DNA of 64,000 nt, taken from contig JAEYWY010000008.1 of NCBI GenBank assembly GCA_023428695.1, positions 1 through 64,000 on the forward strand. The letters run 5' to 3'. The notes below the pieces were generated by a model, which was not told the DNA's origin, made no database searches, and was given only the letters and a program-made list of their open reading frames with translations. The stretch comes from Bacteroidota bacterium. Lineage in GTDB: Bacteria > Bacteroidota > Bacteroidia > Cytophagales > Cyclobacteriaceae. The translations under genes were made by a program, and so were the position numbers. Shown here in pieces: positions 51,288 to 60,254 of the stretch (position 1 is its first letter; each line of letters starts with the position of its first letter).

Positions 51288-54200
51288 CTATACACCGGTG
51301 ATCTGATGCTCACCGGGTACAGGCAAAAGAATTTCGAATGTAGTCCCCTCAGCAAGCCGCGACCTGGCAGTAACGGTGCCACCCAGTTTGGCAACAGATT
51401 CTTTTAGTATATAGAGTCCCAGTCCTGAACCTTGAGTCTCATCCGTTGCCCGGTAGAACATCTCGAAAATCCGGCCCACGTGAACTTCAGAAATACCTTT
51501 GCCATTGTCTTCGACCATCAGCCGGTAGACGTCGTTTTGCTGATGAACCGAAATCCTGATGAAAGGTTTACGTTCGTCGTCGATCCAATGAAACTTGATG
51601 GCATTACTGATAAGGTTATTGAGAATAATTTTCACGCGCATCGTATCCGAAATCATTTCGTTTTTTAGTCCATCATCGATAATGAACCTGATGAGTCCGA
51701 AGTTGGGGCTGAACTCATGATCTAACAGGAGACCTTCAACAAATTCGCGAAAACGAAATCTCTCATACCTTACCGGCATCCTGGTGTTTCGCGAGTAGGT
51801 AACTACCTCCTGAATGAACATCTCGAGTTTATTCACGCTACGCTCCATCATGTCGAGGTATTGCACATGGTCTGGCCCCGGGTCATCCATCTTTGCCACA
51901 CGAATAAGTCCAAGAATAGATTTCAGCGGTGCGCTCAAATCGTGCGATGCACTATATACAAACCTGTCCAGCTCTGCATTGCGCACCACTAATTCGTCGT
52001 TCGCTTTCTGAAGCTCGTGGGTCCGCTCGTTGATAACATGTTCAAGGTATCTTCGCCTGCGACTGAGAATGACCGAGCTGATCGCGTATGACGCCCATGC
52101 AACTAAAAGAATCGCCGTGAAAACACTCAGCACAAATTCGGTTCTCTTCCAATACGGCGGTGCGATGCTGATCACAATCGCAGAAGGATTACTCCAGCTG
52201 TAGCCGGTATTTTTCTTGGCGCGAACCAGAACAACATGCGGACCTTCCTGAAGTCCTGACAAACTTAACTGCTGATTTTCTATCGCGCGCCAGGTCGTAT
52301 CACCACGAAATTTCCATTGCAGATTTATCTTGTTTTCCGGAAAGGAAATCGGTGAGAAACGCATTGTGATGAACGCACCGTGGTCCGCGAAAAGTCCGTT
52401 GACAAATCGCGCAGGTACTCCATTCACGTGGGCTTCAACGCAATAAGGCGTCGGCGTTACCTTGTTTCGAAGCAATGATCCCTTTGCATAGGCAAGTCCG
52501 TACGATGTGCCAACCCAAACCTTTTTATCATCATCGACAAAGATGCCATGATCGGTGATTGTGTTCGAAGGCAGACCTGTGTTCTCATCATACAACCAGT
52601 ACTCACCTGTAGTTACATTGTAGCGAAACAGTCCATAGGAATTTGCAAACAGAACGTTTTCATGATTCAGAATTTCAACTGAGCTCACAGGGTACTGCTC
52701 GAATGCTTCCCCAAAAGAGACCCTTGTGATAGCATGCTGATCCCGGCGAAGCAATCCTTCACTGCTTGCAAGCCACGCCACCTCATTTTGATCAATTGCC
52801 ATGTCCACAACATTAAGGTCACCACGAACGGGAAAAGGCAACGGATGGCTGATGTTCACAAAGCGCTGTTCGTTGCGTTTTTTAAGAAAGAGGTATGAAT
52901 CATTTCCACTTCCCACTGCATATATCCCGGTCTTGCCTTCGCGGATGATATTGATTTCATTCTTACCGAGACCTTCAATCTGAAACTCAGCAATTGTATC
53001 CGATTCTGTTATCGCACGAATTCTGTCAGTTCCGGCCTGACTGATCCAGAGGATATTGTCACTATCAAGAAACACATCGTGAATGAAATTCCCGTCTGAC
53101 GAAAAGTCCCATTCTTTATTCAGCTTACCGTCTTCAAACCGAAACACTTTCCAACTGGACGCCGCCCACAAAACACCATCGCTGAATTGAAGCGCCTGAA
53201 AATAGTTGTCCTTGTCATTGTGCAATTCGGTGCGTTTCCATTCGTCGTCGGGAAGCGGGTCCAATTGGATAAGAGCTTCCTTGCTGCAGTAATAGATGGT
53301 CCCGGTTCCTGGATCCTGCGCGATGCCTTCAACAAAATGCATTTGTGATGCGACGTCATTCATGATAAAAAGGTTCTTCTGGACTAACACGAGGCCCTTA
53401 TCACTTGAAACCCAGATGTCACCTTCATTGCTGTAGAACGTGTTGTTGATTCCATTGAAGTTGTGATACATGCTCGTCCACTGCAGATCGGGAGTAAATT
53501 TGATTGTGTAAAGATCTTCTTCGAATGTACTTGCAAGGACTGACGAATCCGGCAGCATGGTGAGGTGCGAGACATGCCGAACAGGAAAAATATTGCGTGG
53601 TTGTTTGATTCCTGAAGGTGTCACCTGTGCTGAGAAAAGTCCATCTCGTGCGCCAAGCAGCAAGTTGTCCTGGTAATAAAGAACGCTGCTGATATCCGAT
53701 GGAAATTTCAAATGATCGATAGGGAGAAACTTCTCCTGCACCGAGGAATACCTGAAAACGGAACCGTTGTACGAAATGACATACAGCGTTTTGAATTGAT
53801 CTTCAAAAAAAGAAAATGATCTTGTATAGACGGAAGACCTGTTTTCCTCGCCAAAGTCAAACCGCTTTATATTCCGCCCGTCATATCGAATGACCGAATG
53901 CAGCTCACCGAGCCAAATAAATCCGTTTGCGTCCTGATAAATAGATTTTGGAAACCAGATTGCGGAATCGCTGAAGAAACGTTCGCCCTTCAGCACCTGC
54001 CGGAAGATCACGGTATCGATTCTGTTGCTTATTTCGATGACGTCGAGGTCGCCAAATGCGAGAAGTTTACCGTCACGTGTATGAAGAAATCCCTTGACAT
54101 ACTGGCTGCGAAAGGCATGCTTGTACGTACTGAACTTGAGCCCATCGTATTTTACAAGACCATCATCAGTAGCAATCCAGATGTACCCGAGCGAATCCTG

Positions 54201-54326
54201 GGTCGCCGCCTTAATAACGTCGCTGGGTAACCCCTGCTCTACCCGATACTGATGAAAGCGAAACTCCTGCGCCGTAACCGAAAGCGAGATTACAAAGAAC
54301 ACAGCACAGGTCAGGAGGCGTCGCAT
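51288..54326 (-). CDS. Two-component-regulator-propeller sensor histidine kinase
   Basis: This is a membrane sensor of 1012 residues. After a signal peptide (1-19) it has a large periplasmic double beta-propeller of Reg_prop repeats (ATQDSLGYIWIATDDGLVKYDG and similar GxxWxxTxxGL units), a Y_Y_Y domain (about 650-715) and a transmembrane helix at about 725-748. A coiled-coil linker, HisKA with His795 (SASHDLSAPLKS) and a HATPase (NNLISNAIKFH, DNGKGIS, GSGLGLYILKE) follow. Unlike the hybrid HTCS sensors of gut Bacteroides, it has no receiver or AraC DNA-binding domain. No response regulator gene is adjacent. The signal is unknown. Confidence 0.93.
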   Translation of the reverse strand: MRRLLTCAVFFVISLSVTAQEFRFHQYRVEQGLPSDVIKAATQDSLGYIWIATDDGLVKYDGLKFSTYKHAFRSQYVKGFLHTRDGKLLAFGDLDVIEISNRIDTVIFRQVLKGERFFSDSAIWFPKSIYQDANGFIWLGELHSVIRYDGRNIKRFDFGEENRSSVYTRSFSFFEDQFKTLYVISYNGSVFRYSSVQEKFLPIDHLKFPSDISSVLYYQDNLLLGARDGLFSAQVTPSGIKQPRNIFPVRHVSHLTMLPDSSVLASTFEEDLYTIKFTPDLQWTSMYHNFNGINNTFYSNEGDIWVSSDKGLVLVQKNLFIMNDVASQMHFVEGIAQDPGTGTIYYCSKEALIQLDPLPDDEWKRTELHNDKDNYFQALQFSDGVLWAASSWKVFRFEDGKLNKEWDFSSDGNFIHDVFLDSDNILWISQAGTDRIRAITESDTIAEFQIEGLGKNEINIIREGKTGIYAVGSGNDSYLFLKKRNEQRFVNISHPLPFPVRGDLNVVDMAIDQNEVAWLASSEGLLRRDQHAITRVSFGEAFEQYPVSSVEILNHENVLFANSYGLFRYNVTTGEYWLYDENTGLPSNTITDHGIFVDDDKKVWVGTSYGLAYAKGSLLRNKVTPTPYCVEAHVNGVPARFVNGLFADHGAFITMRFSPISFPENKINLQWKFRGDTTWRAIENQQLSLSGLQEGPHVVLVRAKKNTGYSWSNPSAIVISIAPPYWKRTEFVLSVFTAILLVAWASYAISSVILSRRRRYLEHVINERTHELQKANDELVVRNAELDRFVYSASHDLSAPLKSILGLIRVAKMDDPGPDHVQYLDMMERSVNKLEMFIQEVVTYSRNTRMPVRYERFRFREFVEGLLLDHEFSPNFGLIRFIIDDGLKNEMISDTMRVKIILNNLISNAIKFHWIDDERKPFIRISVHQQNDVYRLMVEDNGKGISEVHVGRIFEMFYRATDETQGSGLGLYILKESVAKLGGTVTARSRLAEGTTFEILLPVPGEHQITGV

Positions 54327-54438
54327 GATTTGTCAAAGTCCTGCAAGCATACAAATTTTTACGAGCTTCCGTCGCACTCCCGGACCGGAAATCTGCCGCA
54401 CATTGGAAAAGTCTGATAACTTTACGACCGTTAATCGT

Positions 54439-56415
54439 ATGAACTTCGACGCCCGAAACTTTACTCCGGAAAAGTTACTGAAACTTTATGAGGCAATCCT
54501 GAGACCGCGACTGATTGAAGAGAAAATGCTGATTCTGCTGCGGCAGAACAAAATCAGCAAGTGGTTTAGTGGTATCGGGCAGGAAGCAATTGCCGTAGGT
54601 GTCGCCGAAGCGCTTGATCCCGACGAGTACATTCTTCCAATGCACCGCAACCTTGGTGTTTTTACAAGCCGGAACATGCCTCTTGAAAAGCTATTCGCAC
54701 AATGGCAGGGTACTATGGCCGGCTATACCAAAGGCCGGGACAGGTCATTTCACTTCGGATCAAATCAGCATCATATCGTCGGAATGATTTCACACCTCGG
54801 TCCGCAAAATGGCGTCGCAACAGGAATTGCACTCGAATCGGTGCTCAGGTCCAAAGGCAAGGTCACGGCAGTCTTTAACGGGGATGGCGGCACGAGTGAA
54901 GGCGATTTCCACGAAGCAATAAATCTCGCCAGTGTCTGGGACCTTCCTGTGATTTTCATAATCGAGAATAATGGCTACGGTTTGTCAACGCCGTCGCGCG
55001 AGCAATTCCGCTGTGCGCATTTTGTTGACAAGGCTCCTGGTTACGGCATTGAAGGAAGACAAGTCGATGGCAACAACATACTTGCAGTGCACGAGGCCGT
55101 GTCAGAAATCGCTGCCTCCATGCGAAAGAATCCGCGACCAATCCTGCTGGAATGCCTCACATTCAGAATGCGCGGCCACGAGGAAGCATCCGGAACGAAA
55201 TATGTTCCGAAAGAACTGCTTGAAGAGTGGGCGAAAAAGGATCCGGTAGAGAATTTCGAACGCTTCCTTCTTGACCAGAAAATCATTGACAAAAGTAAAG
55301 TTGAGGAACTAAGGAAACGCATTAAGTCCGAAATCAACAGCGGGCTTAAGATCGCTTTCGCGGAAGAACATCCTGTGGCCGATACCGAACTTGAACTACG
55401 GGACGTCTATGCGCCGTCTGGTGCAATCCCGGTTGTTCCGGATTTCAACACGTCAACTGAGAAACGTTTTGTGGATGCAATCTCAGACGGGCTCCGCCAA
55501 TCGATGGAAAAATATCCGGAGCTTATCCTGATGGGGCAGGACATCGCCGAATACGGCGGCGTTTTCAAAATCACCGAAGGGTTTGTCAGTCAATTCGGCA
55601 AACAACGCGTACGAAACACTCCAATTTGCGAAGCTGCCGTCGTCGGCGCCGGACTTGGACTCTCTATCGTTGGAATGAAAAGCGTCGTCGAAATGCAGTT
55701 TGCAGACTTTGTGTCGGAGGCAATGACTCAGGTCGTAAATAATCTTGCAAAAGTTCACTGGCGTTGGGGCCAGAACGCCGATGTTGTGATCCGCATGCCT
55801 ACAGGGGCAGGCACGGCGGCCGGACCGTTTCATTCGCAGAGCAACGAGGCGTGGTTCTTTCATACTCCGGGGCTCAAGATCGTCTACCCTTCAAATCCGC
55901 ACGATGCCAAAGGTCTTTTGTGCGCAGCAATCGAAGACCCTAATCCGGTGATGTACTTTGAGCATAAGTTGTTATATCGATCTGTCCGGGGGCAGGTACC
56001 TGATAGTTACTACACGGTAGAAATCGGCAAAGCCCAACTGGTTCAGGAAGGGAATGAAATAACAATCATTACCTATGGCATCGGCGTCCACTGGGCCATG
56101 GAGGTCGCCGGAGAAATGAATCTGGATGCCGACATAATTGACCTGCGCACGCTACTACCGTGGGACAAGGAAACCGTGGAAGCTTCAGCAAAAAAAACAA
56201 ATCGTGTACTTGTTCTGCATGAAGACACGTTAACAGGTGGAATAGGCGCGGAGATCGCAGCGTGGATATCAGAAACTTGTTTCGCATTCCTCGATGCACC
56301 GGTATTCAGGGTAGCCAGCCTTGATACGCCCGTACCATTCGCCCCGTCATTGGAGCAGAATTTCCTGCCCAGAGGACGGCTGAAGGGCAAAATTGAGGAG
56401 TTGCTCAAATTTTAG
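54439..56415 (+). CDS. Fused E1 component of a branched-chain or pyruvate-type 2-oxoacid dehydrogenase (alpha-beta)
   Basis: This TPP-dependent oxidative decarboxylase transfers an acyl group to the lipoyl E2 domain. The single 658-residue chain joins E1 alpha (1 to about 320; TPP motif GDGGTSEGDFHEAIN at 148 onward, ending IENNGYG) and E1 beta (about 335-658; TSTEKRFVDAISDGL, GQDIAEYGGVFKITEGF, RNTPICEAAVVGAGLG, PFHSQSNEAWF). The start at the ATG 54439 is preferred; a longer frame overlaps the opposite kinase start. No E2 or E3 gene is next to it. The alpha sequence resembles 2-oxoisovalerate E1 more than PDH, but substrate is not certain. Confidence 0.9.
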   Translation: MNFDARNFTPEKLLKLYEAILRPRLIEEKMLILLRQNKISKWFSGIGQEAIAVGVAEALDPDEYILPMHRNLGVFTSRNMPLEKLFAQWQGTMAGYTKGRDRSFHFGSNQHHIVGMISHLGPQNGVATGIALESVLRSKGKVTAVFNGDGGTSEGDFHEAINLASVWDLPVIFIIENNGYGLSTPSREQFRCAHFVDKAPGYGIEGRQVDGNNILAVHEAVSEIAASMRKNPRPILLECLTFRMRGHEEASGTKYVPKELLEEWAKKDPVENFERFLLDQKIIDKSKVEELRKRIKSEINSGLKIAFAEEHPVADTELELRDVYAPSGAIPVVPDFNTSTEKRFVDAISDGLRQSMEKYPELILMGQDIAEYGGVFKITEGFVSQFGKQRVRNTPICEAAVVGAGLGLSIVGMKSVVEMQFADFVSEAMTQVVNNLAKVHWRWGQNADVVIRMPTGAGTAAGPFHSQSNEAWFFHTPGLKIVYPSNPHDAKGLLCAAIEDPNPVMYFEHKLLYRSVRGQVPDSYYTVEIGKAQLVQEGNEITIITYGIGVHWAMEVAGEMNLDADIIDLRTLLPWDKETVEASAKKTNRVLVLHEDTLTGGIGAEIAAWISETCFAFLDAPVFRVASLDTPVPFAPSLEQNFLPRGRLKGKIEELLKF

Positions 56416-56443
56416 TTACCTTAGCAGGTTACAAGCTCATTTT

Positions 56444-58633
56444 TTGAACACGCGCGGTCATCATAGAAAGGCTACTTTTTTCGCACTGACCAGACTCCTG
56501 TGTCTCCTTATTCTTGTTTGCCTGGCGCACGCCGGTCTTGCCCAGAATACAAAGGGAGATCGCCCCTCTGGCCAACGTGAATCTCGATTTAAGACCGGTC
56601 CTCGAAAGGAAAAGAAAGGTCCACGCCTCTTTCAGAAAAAGCGGGTTGGAGGTGATCGTGCAGCGCCGTCCAGACGCCCACCCGCAAGAGCCCGTGGTGG
56701 AGATCGCGCGGGAAAGCCAATCCGGCCAGTCTACAGCGTCAAACCGCCCCGCAACGACCAAAAAGCGTGGAAGGGCGACATCGCAGGCAGAAAGATTCGC
56801 GGGCGCAATTACTCCAGTGAAAACAGAAACATCTACCCTCAGAGTGGGCCACTAGTTCACAATAATTCGCGCAAACCACGCGATTCACAGAGAGTTAAAC
56901 CTGACCGGGTTGCATTGGCCCGCGTTAGAAAGTATCAGCGCTCGCCGGAACAGCGGGAAACTCCCGGCGCGCGGGCAAGAGTTGTCCCCAGAAGTGCGTC
57001 CCGCCCTTTCATCAGGCACAAGAGCATTAATGTCTACGCGAACTTTAAGCGTCCAAAGAAAAAAGGCGAACGTGCCCAGACCACTGACATCGCAGGGCGA
57101 AAGATTCGCGGGCGGAATTTTGAAACGCCCCGCCCAGGCGTGATCGCCGCTCCCAAGCCTTATCGTGGCAGGGGAAAAATCGGACAAGACCGGGCCTACA
57201 AGGGGTCCATGGGCGGATACCGCAGCGCGACGCGAGCTGGCAAAGCCTGGACCGGTGATATAGCCGGAAGAAAGATTCGTCATAGGAATAAGTCGAGCAA
57301 AAGGCACGTGGAAGGTATTCCATTCGGAGCAGGCAGACCGCGAGCAGTACCAAAGCAGGCACGCGCAGGCCGACCCCTCCCAGGCCTGAAACCCGGAGTG
57401 CGAATCCCAGGATTTCCAGGGCGCATAAAGGTTGGCGGAGGAATGCGAAATCAGGGTGAAACTTATACAGGTGCGATCAAAAGAGGCAGGCCGCTCAAGG
57501 GTGGAGGAAGCATTAGTGGCCGGCTCTGGAACAACGGAGGCCGGGCTCTTGCGCCAAGGGTGCCCCGTAATAATCAAATCGGCGGCCTTGTAGTGAAGCG
57601 AAAGCAAAATGCGATGTTTGGCGACCAGGGCGCCAGCTATGCAGGCGCTATAAAAGCCAGAAGGCCGGTGAAAGGTGGCGGAAGTGTGAGTGGTAAACTC
57701 TGGAACAATCAGGGACGACCAATACCTGGCAGAGTTCCTTCCAGGGGTGCAAACATCAATGGTATTCCGGTAAGAGTCAGGCCGGGTCACGACTTCCATG
57801 ATCAGGGTGAACGATACACAGGTGCGATACGGGCGAAACGACCAGTCAAGGGAGGGGGTAGCGTTAGCGGTAAGTTGTGGAATAACAACGAGACGCCAAT
57901 TCCTGTACGACAACCACGAAGTGGTGAGAAGGCAGCTACCTTTTCAGGCAATGTCAAAGTAAAACCCAAGGGACCATCTGCGGAAGCCAGGAAGGCCGCC
58001 GCATTTCATGGGAACCATAAGAATTCAGATCTGGTACCCATATTCCAAAATCAGGGTGAAGAATTTACCGGGTATATACGGCGGTCCCGGTTTAGAAAGG
58101 ACTACATCCAGAACAAACTTGCTAATGAAAACTCGATAAAGAAGAAAAGGCCCGAGAAAGAGACTTATCTGGTTGAAGGACTTCATGTGAAAGTCAAGCG
58201 AAGGGAATATGTCCGTAACAAAGACCTTCCGGATGAAGCGATGCTCAAACTTCGCACGACAGAAACAGATCGTGCAGTGGCACGACTTCAGGTGAAGGTC
58301 AAACAATATAAGTATGTGCGCAATCCAAGCAGTGCTGATGAAGCGTTGAAGGTTCGCGAACCTGGAAAAGCGTTCGCCAGAGCAAACAATTATCAGGGAA
58401 ATATCCGGATGCAGAAGTTCCAGCTGTTTGAGAAGAACCGCGACTTATATCCCGACTCCCGATTTATTAAAACGAACAAGAATAACGTCAAAGAAGAACG
58501 CGATGCCGTAACGAACTTTCGCCTATGGTGGGCGCGTTTATTCAAAAAGCAGGAAGGACAACCTGGTCATCTGAAGGAAAGGGGCAAGAAGCCAAGGTAC
58601 GACAAGGGCGAGCAGGGCATGTGGTATGAATGA
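56444..58633 (+). CDS. Exported, extremely basic repeat-rich protein of unknown function
   Basis: The product is about 729 residues, very rich in Arg, Lys and Gly. No ATG lies near the 5' end, and the start is most likely TTG at 56444 (an earlier TTG at 56393 is possible), giving a signal peptide that ends HAGLAQ. Three kinds of internal repeat are visible: GDIAGRKIRGRN three times in the first third; a unit of about 58 residues built on QGExYTGAI-RP-KGGGSxSGKLWNN three times plus a decayed fourth in the middle; and VKVKxxxYVRN twice near the end. Short FxG-N-I/V strand motifs recur. I do not recognise a family. It lies between E1 and ytxJ with an overlap or a 12-base gap. Confidence 0.75.
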   Translation: MNTRGHHRKATFFALTRLLCLLILVCLAHAGLAQNTKGDRPSGQRESRFKTGPRKEKKGPRLFQKKRVGGDRAAPSRRPPARARGGDRAGKPIRPVYSVKPPRNDQKAWKGDIAGRKIRGRNYSSENRNIYPQSGPLVHNNSRKPRDSQRVKPDRVALARVRKYQRSPEQRETPGARARVVPRSASRPFIRHKSINVYANFKRPKKKGERAQTTDIAGRKIRGRNFETPRPGVIAAPKPYRGRGKIGQDRAYKGSMGGYRSATRAGKAWTGDIAGRKIRHRNKSSKRHVEGIPFGAGRPRAVPKQARAGRPLPGLKPGVRIPGFPGRIKVGGGMRNQGETYTGAIKRGRPLKGGGSISGRLWNNGGRALAPRVPRNNQIGGLVVKRKQNAMFGDQGASYAGAIKARRPVKGGGSVSGKLWNNQGRPIPGRVPSRGANINGIPVRVRPGHDFHDQGERYTGAIRAKRPVKGGGSVSGKLWNNNETPIPVRQPRSGEKAATFSGNVKVKPKGPSAEARKAAAFHGNHKNSDLVPIFQNQGEEFTGYIRRSRFRKDYIQNKLANENSIKKKRPEKETYLVEGLHVKVKRREYVRNKDLPDEAMLKLRTTETDRAVARLQVKVKQYKYVRNPSSADEALKVREPGKAFARANNYQGNIRMQKFQLFEKNRDLYPDSRFIKTNKNNVKEERDAVTNFRLWWARLFKKQEGQPGHLKERGKKPRYDKGEQGMWYE

Positions 58634-58645
58634 GAGGAGATACTT

Positions 58646-58987
58646 ATGAAATGGAACAGCTTACGGTCACTGGAGCAGATCGACCAACTAAAGACGGAAT
58701 CCAAACAGGCACCGGTCCTGATATTTAAACACAGTTCTCGATGCAATATCAGCAGAACAACCCTCGACAGATTGGAACGCAACTGGCAAGAGGAGGAGTT
58801 GCCTGATGTCAGGTTATACTTTCTGGACCTGCTGACATACCGGAACATCAGCGATACCATCGCGGAGGAGTTTCAGGTCGACCATGAGTCGCCACAAGTT
58901 GTGATTATCCGCCATGGAAAGGCGACATACGATGAATCGCACTTTGGCATCGATTATGGCCGGATTCGTGATGTCATCAAAAGTTAA
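58646..58987 (+). CDS. ytxJ: Bacillithiol system protein YtxJ (monothiol bacilliredoxin-like)
   Basis: The 113-residue thioredoxin-fold protein has a single active-site-like Cys33 in FKHSSRCNISR, the YtxJ form in which the resolving cysteine is absent. Such proteins are thought to act on bacillithiolated proteins. It begins 12 bases after the basic repeat protein and has a strong Shine-Dalgarno (AGAGGAG about 7 bases before the ATG), unusual for this window. bshC at 21-22 kb supports a bacillithiol system. The 3' end overlaps the convergent osmC gene by 11 bases. Confidence 0.92.
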   Translation: MKWNSLRSLEQIDQLKTESKQAPVLIFKHSSRCNISRTTLDRLERNWQEEELPDVRLYFLDLLTYRNISDTIAEEFQVDHESPQVVIIRHGKATYDESHFGIDYGRIRDVIKS

Positions 58988-59381
58988 AAACCACTTCCTG
59001 TTTTATTGATTCAGAGAGGCTCAATGCAACGGGACAAGTGAGTGCTGCGCGTTTGAGTTTTTCCTTTTGCTCGTTGGTGGCATCTAAATTATGATGAGTA
59101 AAAGTAATGTGCACCTCAGCGATCCTGCGCGGGTTAGTTGCCATTACCTTTACCACTTCCGACGTCATGCCGGCAAGGTTTATCTTTTCTCTTTCGGCCA
59201 GTATGCCCATTAAGGTCATCATACAGCTGTTCAGGGAGGCACAGGTGAGGTCGGTAGGACTAAAGGCTTCGCCTTTGCCGTTGTTATCGGGAGGAGCGTC
59301 GGTGATTACCTTGTTCCCCGAACGCAGGTGAGTCACTTCAGTTCGCAATTGGCCAAGATAGACGCCGGTCATGGTAACCAT
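58977..59381 (-). CDS. OsmC family peroxiredoxin-like protein
   Basis: The 134-residue product has the two conserved cysteines of the OsmC/Ohr family, Cys53 (CASLNSCMMTL) and Cys116 (LTCPVALSLSESI), expected to reduce organic hydroperoxides through a thiol cycle. The GGxxxxPxDL-like pattern is FSPTDLTCASL. It is closer to the broad OsmC family than to Ohr proper. It is convergent with ytxJ, which overlaps its end. The ATG at 59381 is used; a second ATG three codons in is possible. Confidence 0.9.
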   Translation of the reverse strand: MVTMTGVYLGQLRTEVTHLRSGNKVITDAPPDNNGKGEAFSPTDLTCASLNSCMMTLMGILAEREKINLAGMTSEVVKVMATNPRRIAEVHITFTHHNLDATNEQKEKLKRAALTCPVALSLSESIKQEVVFNF

Positions 59382-59453
59382 ATTGAATAAGAATAGTTTA
59401 AAATATTTGTGTTACAGGTCAGAAAACATAAATTTATCGTAACATTATCAGCA

Positions 59454-60182
59454 ATGCGTCGGACAATCACGTTTTTGGGCGTTTTTTTTGTGGGTTTTGC
59501 GGGAACGATTGACGGACTTGCCCAAACTCAGGATAGCTATGAGTATCAGTCCGAATTTACCTGGGGGATAAACAAGAATACTGCCGGCGGGCTCATCGGC
59601 GGGATTGTCTTCAAAAAAGCGAGAAAGATCAATAACCGGGTTTTCGAAACCTATGGTCTTGAATTGATGAACGTGAAGCACCCGCAGGAGCGGCGCAGAC
59701 CTTCCAGCACAGGAAACTCCTTCATCTTCGGAAAAATGAACTACCTCTATGCGGTTCGCCTCCAGTATGGACGCGACTTGCTGCTTTTTAAGAAAGCGCC
59801 GCAGCAGGGTGTGGAAATCAAAGGTGTCTTTGCGGCCGGGCCGTCACTCGGAGTACTGGCACCTTATTATGTCGAATACCGGCCGAATGAAGGGGTTAAT
59901 TATACAGTGCGGGGGCAGTATCACAACGAAATCGCGTTTGCCAATATTTCAGGAACCGGGAGGCTGTTTGAAGGAATTGGCAATTCGAAGATCATACCGG
60001 GCGCCAATCTGAAAGCCGCCATCAACTTTGAATTAGGCACCGTAAAGAGCCAGGTTACGGGTTTTGAAGCCGGCTTCCTGGTTGATGCTTACTCAAAAAC
60101 GGTTGAATTAATGTCTGCAACAAGGAATTATTCCGTTTTTCCCACCGTTTACCTAACGTTATTCTACGGTTCGCGAAAGTAA
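59454..60182 (+). CDS. Exported protein of unknown function, possible outer-membrane barrel
   Basis: The 242-residue product from the ATG at 59454 has a signal peptide (MRRTITFLGVFFVGFAGTIDG, cleaved near LAQ). The rest alternates hydrophobic and polar residues with aromatic ends (YAVRLQYGRDLLLF, GVLAPYYVEYRP, AAINFELGTVKSQ, VFPTVYLTLFYG), suggesting a small beta-barrel. No family is recognised. The upstream in-frame start at 59409 lies before the signal peptide and is not used. It is 72 bases upstream of the tonB-like gene on the same strand. Confidence 0.65.
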   Translation: MRRTITFLGVFFVGFAGTIDGLAQTQDSYEYQSEFTWGINKNTAGGLIGGIVFKKARKINNRVFETYGLELMNVKHPQERRRPSSTGNSFIFGKMNYLYAVRLQYGRDLLLFKKAPQQGVEIKGVFAAGPSLGVLAPYYVEYRPNEGVNYTVRGQYHNEIAFANISGTGRLFEGIGNSKIIPGANLKAAINFELGTVKSQVTGFEAGFLVDAYSKTVELMSATRNYSVFPTVYLTLFYGSRK

Positions 60183-60217
60183 CGCAAAAATTTTTCGCCG
60201 GAATTGTGACCTTTTTT

Positions 60218-60225
60218 TACCTTTG
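60218..60225 (+). promoter_or_regulatory. Candidate -7 element of the tonB-like gene
   Basis: TACCTTTG is an exact TAnnTTTG match 29 bases before the ATG. About 20 bases upstream is TTCG (60194-60197), a one-mismatch -33. It makes independent transcription of the tonB-like gene likely. Confidence 0.55.
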
Positions 60226-60254
60226 GCATTCTAACTGAAGTAAATACTAGACCT

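Noticed and set aside
57430..57900. Direct repeats that might look like a CRISPR array
   Set aside because: The spacing is about 175 bases and the repeats are protein-coding, with codon-level divergence. There is no short repeat/spacer pattern and no cas gene.
56885..57913. Minus-strand open frame of 342 codons antisense to the basic repeat protein
   Set aside because: It is a consequence of the Arg/Gly-rich repeats on the plus strand, which rarely give stop codons in the opposite frame. It has no signal or domain.
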